64,000 bases of DNA from NCBI GenBank assembly GCA_007844125.1, contig CM017557.1:59773050-59837049 (forward strand). The letters are read 5' to 3'. The notes beneath the pieces were generated by a model. That model was not told the origin of the DNA. It saw only the letters and a list, made by a program, of their open reading frames with translations, and did no database searches. Source of the stretch: Sinonovacula constricta (lineage: Eukaryota; Mollusca; Bivalvia; Cardiida; Solecurtidae). Positions 48,120 to 57,884 of the stretch are shown piece after piece. A program made the translations under genes and the position numbers. How positions within the stretch are numbered: the first letter of the stretch is position 1; every line of letters starts with the position of its first letter.

Positions 48120-48756
48120 CCTGATTTAAAATCCCTTATTAACCGATACTTTTTAACCAAGTGGCAAACAAGTTGGGACAGTATTGTTTGTAATAAATTA
48201 CACGTAATTAAACCTAATGTCGGTGCCAATGTCTCTGCTTGCAAAAAAAGTCAACGGGAAGACATAGCTCTTACCCGCTGTCACATTGGACATAACTAGA
48301 TTAACTCATTCATATCTTATAAAAAGAGAAGTTCAGCATGTATGTGTTCCTTGCCAGGAACCTCTGAGAGTCAACCATATTTAATTACAGTGTGTCGACA
48401 CAGACCATATTCGGTCGAAGTATTTTAATGTCAATAACATGTACGAACTGTTTAGGACAGTGTCGGATTCTTAACTTGTTTGCTTCTTGAACGAGATTAA
48501 TATTCTTAATAAGTTGTAAATTTTAAAACTGTTTATTTAGCAACCGTTATTTTATTAATTTTAGACCGTTTAATATATTAGCCTATTGTCAATTATAGTT
48601 CACATTATTTTAACCTTACAGATTTTTATATTTTTCTATATTTTACTTACATAGTTTAGTTTTAACCTTATTATGCCCTATTCATATTAAACTATGTATT
48701 CGGCACCATACGACCTGTTAAGTGACGTTGTGCCATAAAACCCAAATAAATAAACA
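48120..48756 (+). mobile_element. 5'-truncated non-LTR retrotransposon (LINE) 3' end
   Basis: A degenerate frame gives residues such as DLKSLINRYFLTKW and ALTRCHIGH, then after a one-base shift near 48292 RLTHSYLIKRE and V-P-C-x-E-P-L-R-V-N-H-I, the C-terminal zinc-knuckle-like end typical of Jockey/CR1-type LINE reverse-transcriptase proteins. A premature TAA follows NHI; the terminal stop is near 48472. The 3' UTR ends gacctgttaagtgacgttgt gccataaaacccaaataaat. Dead copy; clade not determined. Confidence 0.8.
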
Positions 48757-48773
48757 ATACACAAAATATACTG

Positions 48774-49025
48774 AGGGGCACCCATGGCATTGTGGTAGAG
48801 TCACCGCCTTCTAACTCTTCTAACTGCTTAGCCTAACACCACATGGGTTCGCATCCCATTCAGGGCAAAGAACTTAATGTGGGAAGGTCTTTCAGCTGAC
48901 CTGTGGTGCACCCATGATTCGTCCTAGACATTTGTTTGGGGTCTTCCTCCATCAAAATAGCAGGATGTTGCTTTAATGATCATAATTGGTGGCTGCAATG
49001 TATTTCAAAAACAACACAAAAACAA
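48774..49025 (+). mobile_element. SINE-B copy, full length
   Basis: ggggcacccatggcattgtg gtagagtcaccgcc, ctaactgcttagcctaacac, acttaatgtgggaaggtctt tcagctgacc, atgttgctttaatgatcata attggtggctgcaatgtatt, AAACAAAA tail. Confidence 0.92.
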
Positions 49026-49221
49026 AATATATTGAATAAACATAAGATGATTATATCATGCATATTGTAAACCATATTTTTGTTAAACCAATCAATACTC
49101 AACTTGCAAGTTGAGCATCAACCATGATCCAGTATTTTATTAATAAAATGTTGGGTCATTTGGAGGAAAAACCTTCTCCGGAGGTTAAACATCTTTCATT
49201 TGACTTATGGTGGATCAGTAG

Positions 49222-49324
49222 GTGGCATGCTATACACAGTGAAGGCAGCACTATATCTGCTTCAAGTAGACACTGTCTCCAGATTACTGAAATACTGTTG
49301 GTGGAACATTAAACCCAACAAACA
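49222..49324 (+). mobile_element. SINE-A 3' fragment
   Basis: ggtggcatgctatacacagt, gaaggcagcactatatctgc, tail gttggtggaacattaaaccc. Only the last third is present. Confidence 0.88.
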
Positions 49325-49476
49325 ACAGTCATAGTTTTCTAAGAAAGCTGATATTTTTAAGAAATTTCGGGCTTACTTCATAAATATGACTACCCTGGAT
49401 TGCAACAATATAATTTTTGTTTTTTAAACTATTATAACCCATTTATAACTTCTTGTTGATCTCATTTTTCAATCAG

Positions 49477-49592
49477 ACCTGACTTGATAGCGTATGAGGA
49501 GCTGATCCCCAGTGAACACATCAACAACTTAAACAATGCCTTTGGTGTGGCAGATCAGAAACTGGGCATCCATCGAATCCTTGATGCTGAAG
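49477..49592 (+). CDS. SPTBN5: Beta-H spectrin coding exon 6 (CH2)
   Basis: Residues ~187-225: RPDLIAYEELIPSEHINNLN then NAFGVADQKLGIHRILDAE. Continues CH2 through the N-L-x-x-A-F-x-x-A-x-x-x-L-G-I helix characteristic of spectrin/actinin actin-binding domains. Acceptor caatcag/A, donor GAAG/gtaatg, phase 1 at the end. Confidence 0.95.
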
Positions 49593-50457
49593 GTAATGGA
49601 TGACAGTACCATTATTTTCAAACAGATTTGTCAACAGAGATATAAAACCTTTTATTTCTAATACCAGGGATCATACAGGATACATACACAAGGCATTTAG
49701 GGTGAAAAAATAAAACTTAAGCATGTAGTGACTTAATTTTACAGAAACCAAAGTCCATGACAGTAAATTGTCTACTGTGATGGGTAAAGACCCTTGATAC
49801 GAATCAAAGCACTGCAAGCACTGTGGTATTCACTGATTTTGAAAAATAGTTTTGTTTTGAGACAGTTAGAACCAATGTATGTTGATACAATGCCATGTAA
49901 GATAACCACTTTAAAAAAAAATGCTTTAAATGTTGTCAATACAAGCAGTAGGTTAAGGTAAGATGACAGTAACACAGCAGAATGTAACAAGTCGGAGGTG
50001 TGTTTAGTCACGCTCTAGAGGATGGTTTATTTACAAATTCGGTGTGCATAAAGTGTTGCATTTCATAACTGCATTTGCATCTAGTTCAAACAGGCTGGGC
50101 ATGCTTATGTAAACATTTGATAAATTGAATTTGCATGTGCATCTAATAAAGAAGGCATTTGGCTTGTAAAGTAAACAAAACAGAAAGTGAAGTAATATTT
50201 TTTTTTATTGACATGAATAACATGGTTATAAAATATTTATCTTTAGTGATTATATAAAGATGGTGTCACATCACAATTATTTTTAGGTAAATTTTTACAA
50301 AATGTAATGTAATCTGCCTTTGTTTGAGTTTCTATGCGAAACTTAAACTTTTTTGCCAACTGTATTGCTATATAGCACTAAAGCTCACTTTCTGTAGAAA
50401 TAATCTTGCTTGTATGTAAGTCAAGAGAAAACATATAATTTCTGTATCTTCCCACAG

Positions 50458-50570
50458 ATGTGGATGTTGAGAAACCTGATGAGAAGGTCATCATCACTTA
50501 TGTGGCCTCATACTATCATTATTTTGCCAAGATGAAGAGCGAAATGACAGGAGGAAAGAGAATTGCAAAG
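50458..50570 (+). CDS. SPTBN5: Beta-H spectrin coding exon 7 (CH2 end)
   Basis: Residues 226-263: [20 protein letters not shown] then [18 protein letters not shown]. The D-V-x-x-x-x-P-D-E-K-x-I-x-T-Y-V motif is the hallmark last helix of CH2. Acceptor cccacag/AT, donor AAG/gtgtgt, phase 0. Ends the actin-binding domain; the following residues lead into the first spectrin repeat. Confidence 0.95.
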
Positions 50571-50933
50571 GTGTGTACTGGTTCTTCTTCAGACATTCTG
50601 TTGATTTGAATAAACCATTTATGTTCTATTGGATATAATTTTCAATATTTCAAGCAATCTTAAAGGTCAAGCTATTAAATGTGCAACTGCATGTGGAAGG
50701 CCAGAGTATATCAGGATTCATGCTAGCTCAACCATGCGTCTGAGGTCATACAAAAATTAATCTGTAATTTAAATTGTTCACTACAGCCATTTTGAAAACA
50801 ATATATGACTTTCTATCCATTATTACTCAATTTACATTAAGATAATCATTCATTGCTTTGCAAAACAGAACAAGGTTGATCACTCTCTCTCTCTCTCTTT
50901 ATATTTCTATAAAAACATCTAAAAAGTACTCTT

Positions 50934-51151
50934 GGTGCCCGTGTATAGTGATCAAGTCGCCACATTGTAACACATCTTACTGCTTATCCTCTCGCCATGT
51001 AGGTTCGAGTTCTGTTCGGTTGAAGAACTTAATATAGGATAGTTTTGCAAGCACTTTTGTGCGCTGGGGGTTTGAATATATGTCTTAGGTCTTCCTACAC
51101 CAAAATATCTGGCATCGCTTTATTGACCATAAGTGGTTGCTCATATGTATT
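50934..51151 (+). mobile_element. SINE-B copy
   Basis: ggtgcccgtgtatagtgatc aagtcgcc, cttactgcttatcctctcgc, gtaggttcgagttctgttcg, gaagaacttaatataggata, tcttcctacaccaaaatatc, accataagtggttgctcata tgtatt. Confidence 0.85.
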
Positions 51152-51731
51152 AACCATTCCCTGCACCCCTCCCCCTCCTTTAATACTGACTAATCGTCAT
51201 TTTCATAAAATTTATTAGATTTGTTTTTTCAATTGATCTCCTTATTCTGCTCAAAGATTGTTTAAGCCAATAATAGAATATGCACCTCATTATCGGTGGA
51301 ACATTCATATTACTGTATAGCTGTCGCTATTCAGTCTGTCCGTCCATTAGAAGTTTCTTGAACTGACAACTCCTGTATTACTAATTAAAGTAGCTTTATA
51401 GTTTCACAGATGATTGATATTAAGTGCAGGGAAGATAACTCTGATTGCATTGTTATATCCAGAGTTTTTGCCCTTTGTAATTTTCTTGGCCTTTTCTTCT
51501 GCCGGTTACTATTTCTTTATTTCTCAGCAAAATTTCTTCATAGACGATTCATTACCATGAACTTGTGCTTCAACTGTTGGGCATATCATGCGCCACCTTG
51601 TGGTGCTCTTGCTAAGGTTTAGGTACTGTTTGATAACTGTCTATAATTCATAGAGCCGTACATAGTTGCATTATCTGCTACCATAGTATGAACATTTTTT
51701 TTGACAGTATATATATATATATCTATAATTG

Positions 51732-52882
51732 TACCGTAAAGTTTTATAGATAAGACGCACACAAAGATAAGATGCAACCCCGCTTCGAGGTCTAGAATCA
51801 AGGAAAAAAGCAAAATCTCAAAGACAAGATGCATCCCCGATTTACTTATCCATCTGGCTGCCATTACGAAATTCCCACGTTGCGGCATCGCTCGATTTGA
51901 CTCGATGGAACATGTTCCAATTGTTCTGTAAATCGGTGTTTTCGCATAGTGCTTATTATTCTCTAAGTGTCTTGAATAATACGTCGCTACTGTTTGCCTA
52001 GTGAGACTATGTGTATTGTGTTACGTTATGACACTCTACCCCAGTATATCGTTTACTCACCAGACAGGATATTCTCGCGGCTATCCCAGCCCTACACATG
52101 AGAGAACATCATAGTTCACGTGGCAGCATGTCATGAAAACAATTAAATTGTCGGCCTATAATTAAGTTCTCGACACATGAGACAATCACACAAATGACAT
52201 TTAAAATAACAACTAAAGGCTTTTAAATGTTCGTTTTCACCATGTTATTTAAGTGACCGCTTACCAACAAATTAGTTCTATGCACCTTTGTAATTACTTA
52301 CGGATGATGGACAATCTATTAACATCAAAAGAGGTGTGAAAACTTTTCTGAACATTTTATTGTTGTTAAGTGGGTTTTTAATTTCAACTTAAAATTTATT
52401 CGTAGTTAACATTCAAAATAAAACAAATTTCAAATCAAAATTGATCAATTGAATAATACCATTATTACTTAGCCGATGATAATAGCAGCGTCTTCAATGA
52501 ATATGCCTGTTCCACTAAAACTTAATAACCGTTTCGGGATTATGATACTTTGCTGATTTTGTTAGAATAAATTGATATCTATGCAAATATTTATTGCATA
52601 TTGTTGTTTTTATTCATACAGAAATGAATTCAAACGTCTCTTTTTATGTTTAATGTCAAAATTTAGGTAAAAACAACGTAACTTTTCCCTTAATATAGCA
52701 CAATACAGTTGTGTACGGCCGATACTATCGGCGATATTCTCTGCGGTCGGATTAGTCTAAGGGTCAATTTTGGTCTGGGAAAAAAGGGGAAAACTTAAAT
52801 TAGGTTGGATAAGATGCATCCCCCACTTTTTTTTTATAATTTTGGGCAAAAAACTGCGTCTTATCTATAAAACTTTACGGTA
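51732..52882. mobile_element. Non-autonomous TA-flanked TIR element, 1.15 kb
   Basis: The first 28 bases (51732-51759, starting TACCGTAAAGTTTTATAG) are the exact reverse complement of 52855-52882. The outermost TA on each side fits a TA target duplication, as in Tc1/mariner/pogo-type elements. Subterminal aagatgca..cccc motifs recur inside both ends (51773, 51827, 52811). No transposase frame. Perfect TIRs suggest relatively recent insertion. Confidence 0.9.
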
Positions 52883-53024
52883 TATGATGATGATCAACTA
52901 AAATGTTTCCTTTTAAGTTGGCCTAGCAATTGTAGACTTTGCTTTTATACACAATAAAAGGCAAGAAACCTTTCACACCACTTATCCTACAAGTTTTTAA
53001 CTCAACACTTGTCATGTCTTGTAG

Positions 53025-53212
53025 ATTGTCGCCTCAATGCTGGAACTGGAGAAGATGGTGGACTCTTATGAGAACCTGACCACAGCACTGCTGGAGTGGA
53101 TCAAGGCCAAGATTGTCACCCTGAATGACAGGAACTTCCCCAACTCTCTTGAGGGGATACAGAAAGAACTGATCAGCTTCAAGGAGTACAGAACAGTGGA
53201 GAAACCGCCAAA
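53025..53212 (+). CDS. SPTBN5: Beta-H spectrin coding exon 8 (spectrin repeat 1 begins)
   Basis: Residues 264-325 plus two bases. Starts IVASMLELEKMVDSYENLTT, with Trp288 in ALLEWI and the highly conserved spectrin linker EYRTVEKPPK at the end. The EYRT-EKPPK motif follows the actin-binding domain in beta-spectrins. Acceptor cttgtag/ATT, donor AA/gtaagt, phase 2. A TA-flanked TIR element sits 142 nt upstream in intron 7. Confidence 0.95.
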
Positions 53213-53436
53213 GTAAGTATGCTCTGATCGTGATATACATTGGACTTGAAAGATTGAATGCCAGATGATATTTATATTATAACAAAGATTCTGAGCACAA
53301 CAGATCCTTAATCCCTTAACAGCTGTCGATGTGAACTTATTCCCAGTAAAAGCAAAAACTGTTTTTTAAGGCCTTACAACTAATTGAGGCAAAGTGGTTC
53401 TAATAAAATATTTGTTAAAGCCCTTCTCTCCATTGG

Positions 53437-53673
53437 TAATTATGGCTTAGTTGAAAGGTTACCAACTTATGACTCCTCTGACTTCTGGACTTTTACATAT
53501 TGGGTTCAAGTCCCCGTCTAGGTGCAGGACTTACTATAAAGAGGTGTTTCAACTGACCAACAGTGCACACATGATTCTTCCCATGCATTTGTGCAGGGTC
53601 TTTCTGCAACAAATAAACTGGATGTTGCTACATGTGTTATGACAATAATTGTATCCCTGTGATGTATTTTAAA
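53437..53673 (+). mobile_element. Divergent SINE-B copy in intron 8
   Basis: atggcttagttgaaaggtta, tgactcctctgacttctgga, gggttcaagtccccgtctag, caactgaccaacagtgcaca, actggatgttgctacatgtg, gtgatgtattttaaaa. Order matches SINE-B with decay. Confidence 0.75.
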
Positions 53674-53788
53674 ATGTTTCCCTTTCAGTAATAGTTGGAG
53701 GTCACCATATGAAGTTAATGTTGTGAGATGATAATGATACAAACATGTGTAACTCTTATAAGTATTGTTTTCCCTACCTTTACTCTAG

Positions 53789-54014
53789 ATTACAAGAAAA
53801 AGGCAACATTGAGGCCCAGTTCTTCAACATCCAGGCCCGGCTGAAGGCCAATGGTCAGAAGGCCTACAACCCTCCCGAGGGGATGTTCATCCATGATATC
53901 GAGAGTGCCTGGATACGATTGGACAAATCAGAACATGGCAGAGAGACTGCACTCAGGGATGAGCTTATCAGACAAGAAAGGCTAGAACAGCTTGCTCAGA
54001 GATTTCGTAGAAAA
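53789..54014 (+). CDS. SPTBN5: Beta-H spectrin coding exon 9 (spectrin repeat 1)
   Basis: Completes Lys326, then residues to 401: LQEKGNIEAQFFNIQARLKA through WIRLDKSEHGRETALRDELI to RQERLEQLAQRFRRK. This is the conserved end of beta-spectrin repeat 1, with E-H-x-R-E-x-A-L-R-x-E-L-I-R-Q-E-x-L-E-Q-L. Acceptor tactctag/A, donor AAA/gtaagt, phase 0. SINE-B sequence starts about 8-10 nt after the donor. Confidence 0.95.
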
Positions 54015-54021
54015 GTAAGTG

Positions 54022-54240
54022 TGCCGAACCTTTGTAATTCCTTTGACTACTTACCTGCTGACCACATGGGTCCAAGTCCCATTGGGGGTGAAGATTTGAT
54101 GTAGGAATGTCTTCCAGCTGACTTGCGGAGCACCTTTGGTTCTACCTAGAAATTTTTCTGGGGTCTTCCTTTGCCAAAATAGCTGGACATTGCTATAATG
54201 ATCAAATAGCTATCTGCATTGCATTTTGAAAACAAGAAAA
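54022..54240 (+). mobile_element. SINE-B copy abutting the exon 9 donor
   Basis: tgccgaacctttgtaattcc tttgactac, gaccacatgggtccaagtcc, gatgtaggaatgtcttccag ctgacttgc, ggggtcttcctttgcc, agctggacattgctataatg atcaaatagc, AAACAAGAAAA tail. The first ~35 nt of the SINE are missing; similarity begins within ~10 nt of the donor at 54015. Confidence 0.88.
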
Positions 54241-54449
54241 TAAACTGTTAAAAGAAATTTAGAATTTGATGTTGCAAAAATTGTTGTTTTGCTGCCTTTG
54301 TGTCTATGATATAAGTTCTCACATGTATCTGTTAGAGTTAACATAATTGTAGTAAACATCATTGTTGTATGATGAATCATATTCATAGAGAGTTTGGTTG
54401 ATATCTGGCTTTTTTGTTGATAATTGAACTGTTCCATCTGTCCTTCTAG

Positions 54450-54581
54450 GCTGAGATTCGTGAGTCATGGCTCATGGACATGACCCAGATCCTTGATGAA
54501 GAGATGGTGTGTAACAGTGCTGCTGAGACTGAAGCCGCCATCAAGAAACATGAGGCCATCAGTGCTGAGATCCTTGCCAGG
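54450..54581 (+). CDS. SPTBN5: Beta-H spectrin coding exon 10 (spectrin repeat 2)
   Basis: Residues 402-445: AEIRESWLMDMTQILDEEMV then CNSAAETEAAIKKHEAISAE, ILAR. Trp408 is the first-helix tryptophan of repeat 2, and the E-A-A-I-K-K-H-E-A-I motif is the usual B helix. Acceptor ttctag/GCT, donor AGG/gtaacc, phase 0. The donor region is amplified about 13-fold into intron 10. This copy is taken as real because it is continuous with the reading frame and joins exon 11 in phase. Confidence 0.93.
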
Positions 54582-55375
54582 GTAACCACCTCATTCTATG
54601 ATCCATTTTCATTCATTATTTCATACATCAGAGATCCTCGGTAACCACTTCATTCATTGATCCATTTTATTCATTATTTCATACATCAGAGATCCTTGCC
54701 AGGGTAACCACCTCATTCTATGATCCATTTTCATTCATTATTTCATACATCATAGATCCTTGGTAACCACTTCATTCATTGATCCATTTCATTTCTTATT
54801 TCATACATCTCGTATCCTTGCCAGGGTATCCATATCATTGAATGAACCATTTCCTCAATTATTTCATACATCTGAAATCCATGCCAGGGTAACCACCTCA
54901 TTCAGTTATTCATTTCCTTCATTAATTCATACTCTGAGATCCTTTCCAGGGTAACCACCTCATTCAATGATTCATTTTATCCATTATTTCATACATCTTG
55001 GATCCTCGCCAGGGTAAACTACCTCATTAAATTATTCATTTCATTAATTAATTCATACATTTGAGATCCTGCCAGGGTAACCACCTCATTCAATGATCCA
55101 TTTTATCCATTATTTCATACATCTCGGATCCCCGCCATGGTAACCATCCCATTCATTCATTGATTCATTTTATCCATTATTTTATACAGCTCGGTCCCCG
55201 CCAGGGTAACTACCTCACTAAATTATCCATTTCCTTCATTTATGCAAACTCTGAGATCCTTAAAGTAACCACCTCATTCAATGATTCATTTTATCCATTA
55301 CTTTATACATCTGAGATCCTTGCCATGGTAACCATCTCATTCAGTGATGCATTTTATTCATTTATTTACCTTAAT
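54568..55375 (+). repeat. Donor-spanning minisatellite in intron 10 (~62-bp unit, ~13 copies)
   Basis: Unit begins GAGATCCTTGCCAGG/GTAACC, the last bases of exon 10 plus its donor, followed by cctcattcattgatcc and attatttcatacatc. Unit starts near 54568 (real), 54631, 54689, 54752, 54811, 54875, 54935, 54997, 55063, 55125, 55190, 55253 and 55314. Most copies keep AGGGTAAC or GGTAACC; a few lost the donor. Confidence 0.95.
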
Positions 55376-55740
55376 ACTGAATTTCCCTTTTCGGAGATTC
55401 TTGGTTACTTGTTAAGTTTGCATGAGAGTTATTTGTAATTAAAGAATTACTAGATTTTTTTCAACAGATTCATCCATCAGTCCTAATAAGACAGACTGAA
55501 ATGCAAAAACAGTTATCTTTTAGTTATAATGGATTTTCTCTAGCATTCATCAGGTCTGAGTTATTTACTGAAACTATAGTAAGAACGATTGAAAGAACGA
55601 TATAAATGGAGACTACTGAAGTTATGATGTAAAACCTTATAATGTGATAAAATTCTTCACTGCTTGAGAAAAATTTTCAGTTTTGACAGATTACAACAGA
55701 TTGATGGTAATTGTTACATAAATGTTGTTTACATTTGCAG

Positions 55741-55823
55741 AAAGACAGATACAAGGCATTGAACACATTGGCTGTGGAATTAGTGCAAGGGAATTATCAT
55801 CAAAAGGCAGCTGTACAGAAAAA
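55741..55823 (+). CDS. SPTBN5: Beta-H spectrin coding exon 11 (spectrin repeat 2)
   Basis: Residues 446-472 plus two bases: KDRYKALNTLAVELVQGNYH then QKAAVQK. Matches the usual N-x-L-A-x-E-L-x-x-x-N-Y-H turn between helices B and C of beta-spectrin repeat 2. Acceptor atttgcag/AAA, donor AA/gtatgt, phase 2. Confidence 0.93.
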
Positions 55824-55934
55824 GTATGTTGACGGTTTTAAAAAAGTTAAAAATGAAGTTTGGTAAATAAACAGAGACCTTTGAAAATAAATTTCTGGGT
55901 CCTGATCTCTGTCAAGTGATAGAAATTATTTTAC

Positions 55935-56085
55935 TAAATTGTCTATGTGTTTTTCCAGGGATGGCTAAAATTCTAATCAAAATAATCTATTGCTGTGTTT
56001 TTCAAGGAATGACTAAATTCATATCAAAATAAATTGTCTCTATGTTTTTGCAGAGATGACTACATCCGTATCAAATGGGAGGAGC
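55935..56085 (+). repeat. Triplicated exon 12 acceptor region (~48-bp unit)
   Basis: Three units, each ctatgt-tttt-cag followed by GATGACTA..T..ATCAAA: exon-like starts at 55959 (after ttttccag), 56007 (after tttcaag) and 56054 (the real exon 12). Spacings are 48 and 47. The first decoy retains a CAG acceptor; the second has AAG. Both decoys carry an in-frame TAA or similar disruption relative to the exon. Confidence 0.88.
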
Positions 56086-56192
56086 TTTTAGCTAAGTTGG
56101 ACCAGCGTAAACAGACCCTTTCTGGCTTCAGTAATCTCATGGCCATGTTCAGAGAGATAGAGACAATACAAGAGGAACTCAAAGATGTTGAG
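56054..56192 (+). CDS. SPTBN5: Beta-H spectrin coding exon 12 (repeat 2 end, repeat 3 start)
   Basis: Completes a Lys codon, then DDYIRIKWEELLAKLDQRKQ, TLSGFSNLMAMFREIETIQE and ELKDVE (to residue 519). Trp481 closes repeat 2. The repeat 3 A helix lacks the usual tryptophan (FREIETIQEEL), as I recall in karst. Acceptor tttttgcag/A, donor GAG/gtacag, phase 0. Two degenerate copies of the acceptor plus exon start lie just upstream. Confidence 0.94.
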
Positions 56193-57669
56193 GTACAGTA
56201 GGGGCAGCACCCAGTGTGATCACTCTTTAATACAAGCATATTTTGTAATTGTCACATTGTGTTTCCCACCAATCTCACTAAAGTCACATTTAACAAAATG
56301 TAAGGTCTGATGACGACCCGCAAATACCGTCTATTAACAAGAATGGTTTTCCCTGATTACTATTTTTATAAACGAAATCAGAGAGCATAATGCACAAGGC
56401 TTTCGGTAAGAGTCACTAAATGGCCGCTACCAATGATGCAGTAGAAAATTGTTTGATAAAAAAAAGAATTCCCTCGATAGTTAACTTTTTGACCTGAAAA
56501 TGTTACTGATGTTAAAACAAATGGGATACCGTTACAACTGATCTGTCTTCAGTCCATGTTTACATTTCTTTGTAAATGGGCACAGCCATTAAAATGGTAT
56601 GTTCGGAATACTTCGGATCATCATTTACATCTACTGCAATTTTGTAGGCGACAATCTGATTGGTTGGGAAAGTTTTATTGACTCATCCTCTGATCCTTTT
56701 AGAGGAGCAGTTTTCAGGATACGATTTAAGTCAGATTGTGTTTCCCATCTAATCATCAGGACCTCCCTGATTTTATTACCATTTTGCTACATCATTTATA
56801 CTGTTATAAATCCTGTTATAAAGGGGCACCTGTGGTGTAATGGTAGAGTCAGAGATTTTAACTCCTCTGACTGCTTAGCCTTCCACCGTGTGGGCTCGAG
56901 TCCCGTTCGGGCAAAGGACTTAATGTGAGGTCTTCCAGTTGACTTGCAGTGTGCCGGTGGTTCTACCCAGACATGTGCCTGGGGTCTTTCTCCACCAGAA
57001 GCTGGACATTGCTATTATTTTCATAAATGACTGCTGCAATGTATTTTTAAAACAAAAACAAACAAAAAACTTGTTATAAAACAACATTTTCCTTACCATC
57101 TGAAATTGCAGTTGTGAACCACCAATCAGTAAAGACTCATTTCCCTGATTTAATGCCTCCACATATATAGCCCAAATTAATTGGTCAAATTAGTAAAATG
57201 TGCAATGACTAAATAGTTGATGTGAACAATGATAATGACAAAAATTAATTCACTTGGAACATAATCTTACTTATTATATTTAAGTACAAAGATTTCTTTT
57301 GAAAATACCAAATCAACAATTTATTTTATTTATTAATTTTAATTAAAATTTTATTTTATTTTTCTAGCCCAAAATACAAAGATAAGTTTTTCAGAACATT
57401 CAGTGAACTTCCAGGGGAAACTAATTTGTTCTTACTTTAGTGTCAGGATTGTGTAGGGATTGTCTCTCTTGTTTTTTTTCCCTTCTCATTTCATTTTAAT
57501 CCTTCTAAAGGAATTAAAAACTAACAATATTATTCAAACTAGTTAGCATTATTGGAACTTATAAATAAGCCTGTCTTGCTATATTTTTTATTCTTAGATT
57601 AGTTAAAGCTTTCTCTTTTTTTGTCATTTAATTCATCAATTAAATTAAGTTTTAAACACTTTGTTTCAG
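56193..57669 (+). other. SPTBN5: Intron 12 of beta-H spectrin
   Basis: Phase 0 intron, GAG/gtacag to gtttcag/AAA. Contains SINE-B 56821-57070. The rest is AT-rich, including a very A/T-only palindromic patch near 57320-57362. A 109-codon open frame overlapping the SINE (56599-56928) has no recognisable domain and is not called as a gene. Confidence 0.8.
56821..57070 (+). mobile_element. SINE-B copy, full length
   Basis: aggggcacctgtggtgtaat ggtagagtcagag, ctctgactgcttagccttcc accgtgtgggctcgagtccc, acttaatgtgaggtcttcca gttgacttgc, gctggacattgctattattt, gactgctgcaatgtattttt, AAACAAACAAA tail. Confidence 0.93.
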
Positions 57670-57884
57670 AAAAAAGTAAAGATGGAAGACTGTGGGAAGC
57701 ATCTCCAGGCTGTGGAAGACTATCTACACCAACACAGTCTACAGGAGTCACAACTACACACCTTGGCCAAGAGGGTACGGAACCTCAACAGACGCTCCAA
57801 GAGCTATGGCGACCCCAAACAGATGAACACAGAGATGAAGGTGCTAGAACAGAGGCTAGATGACCTGAATGCTGAGCTAGAAAA
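57670..57884 (+). CDS. SPTBN5: Beta-H spectrin coding exon 13 (spectrin repeat 3)
   Basis: Residues 520-590 plus two bases: KKVKMEDCGKHLQAVEDYLH, QHSLQESQLHTLAKRVRNLN, then a short loop and a C helix ending AELE. CGKHLxxVEDxLxxHSLQE is the typical G-x-H-L-x-x-V-E-x-L-L-x-x-H-x-L beta-spectrin B-helix start. Acceptor gtttcag/AAA, donor AA/gtaagc, phase 2. The last ~47 nt plus the donor are duplicated 87 nt downstream. Confidence 0.94.

Larger units (their letters stand above)
48017..53024 (+). other. SPTBN5: Introns 5-7 region of beta-H spectrin (non-exonic parts)
   Basis: Intron 5 (48017-49476) holds a LINE remnant, SINE-B 48774-49025 and a SINE-A tail 49222-49324. Intron 6 (49593-50457) shows nothing but AT-rich sequence. 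Intron 7 (50571-53024) holds a CT-rich run near 50881-50900, SINE-B 50934-51151 and a 1.15-kb TIR element (51732-52882). The exons inside this span are listed separately. Confidence 0.8.

Noticed and set aside
54568..55375. Regular ~62-bp repeats as a CRISPR array
   Set aside because: Units are contiguous with no unique spacers, in an animal gene, and include exon and donor sequence; it is a minisatellite.
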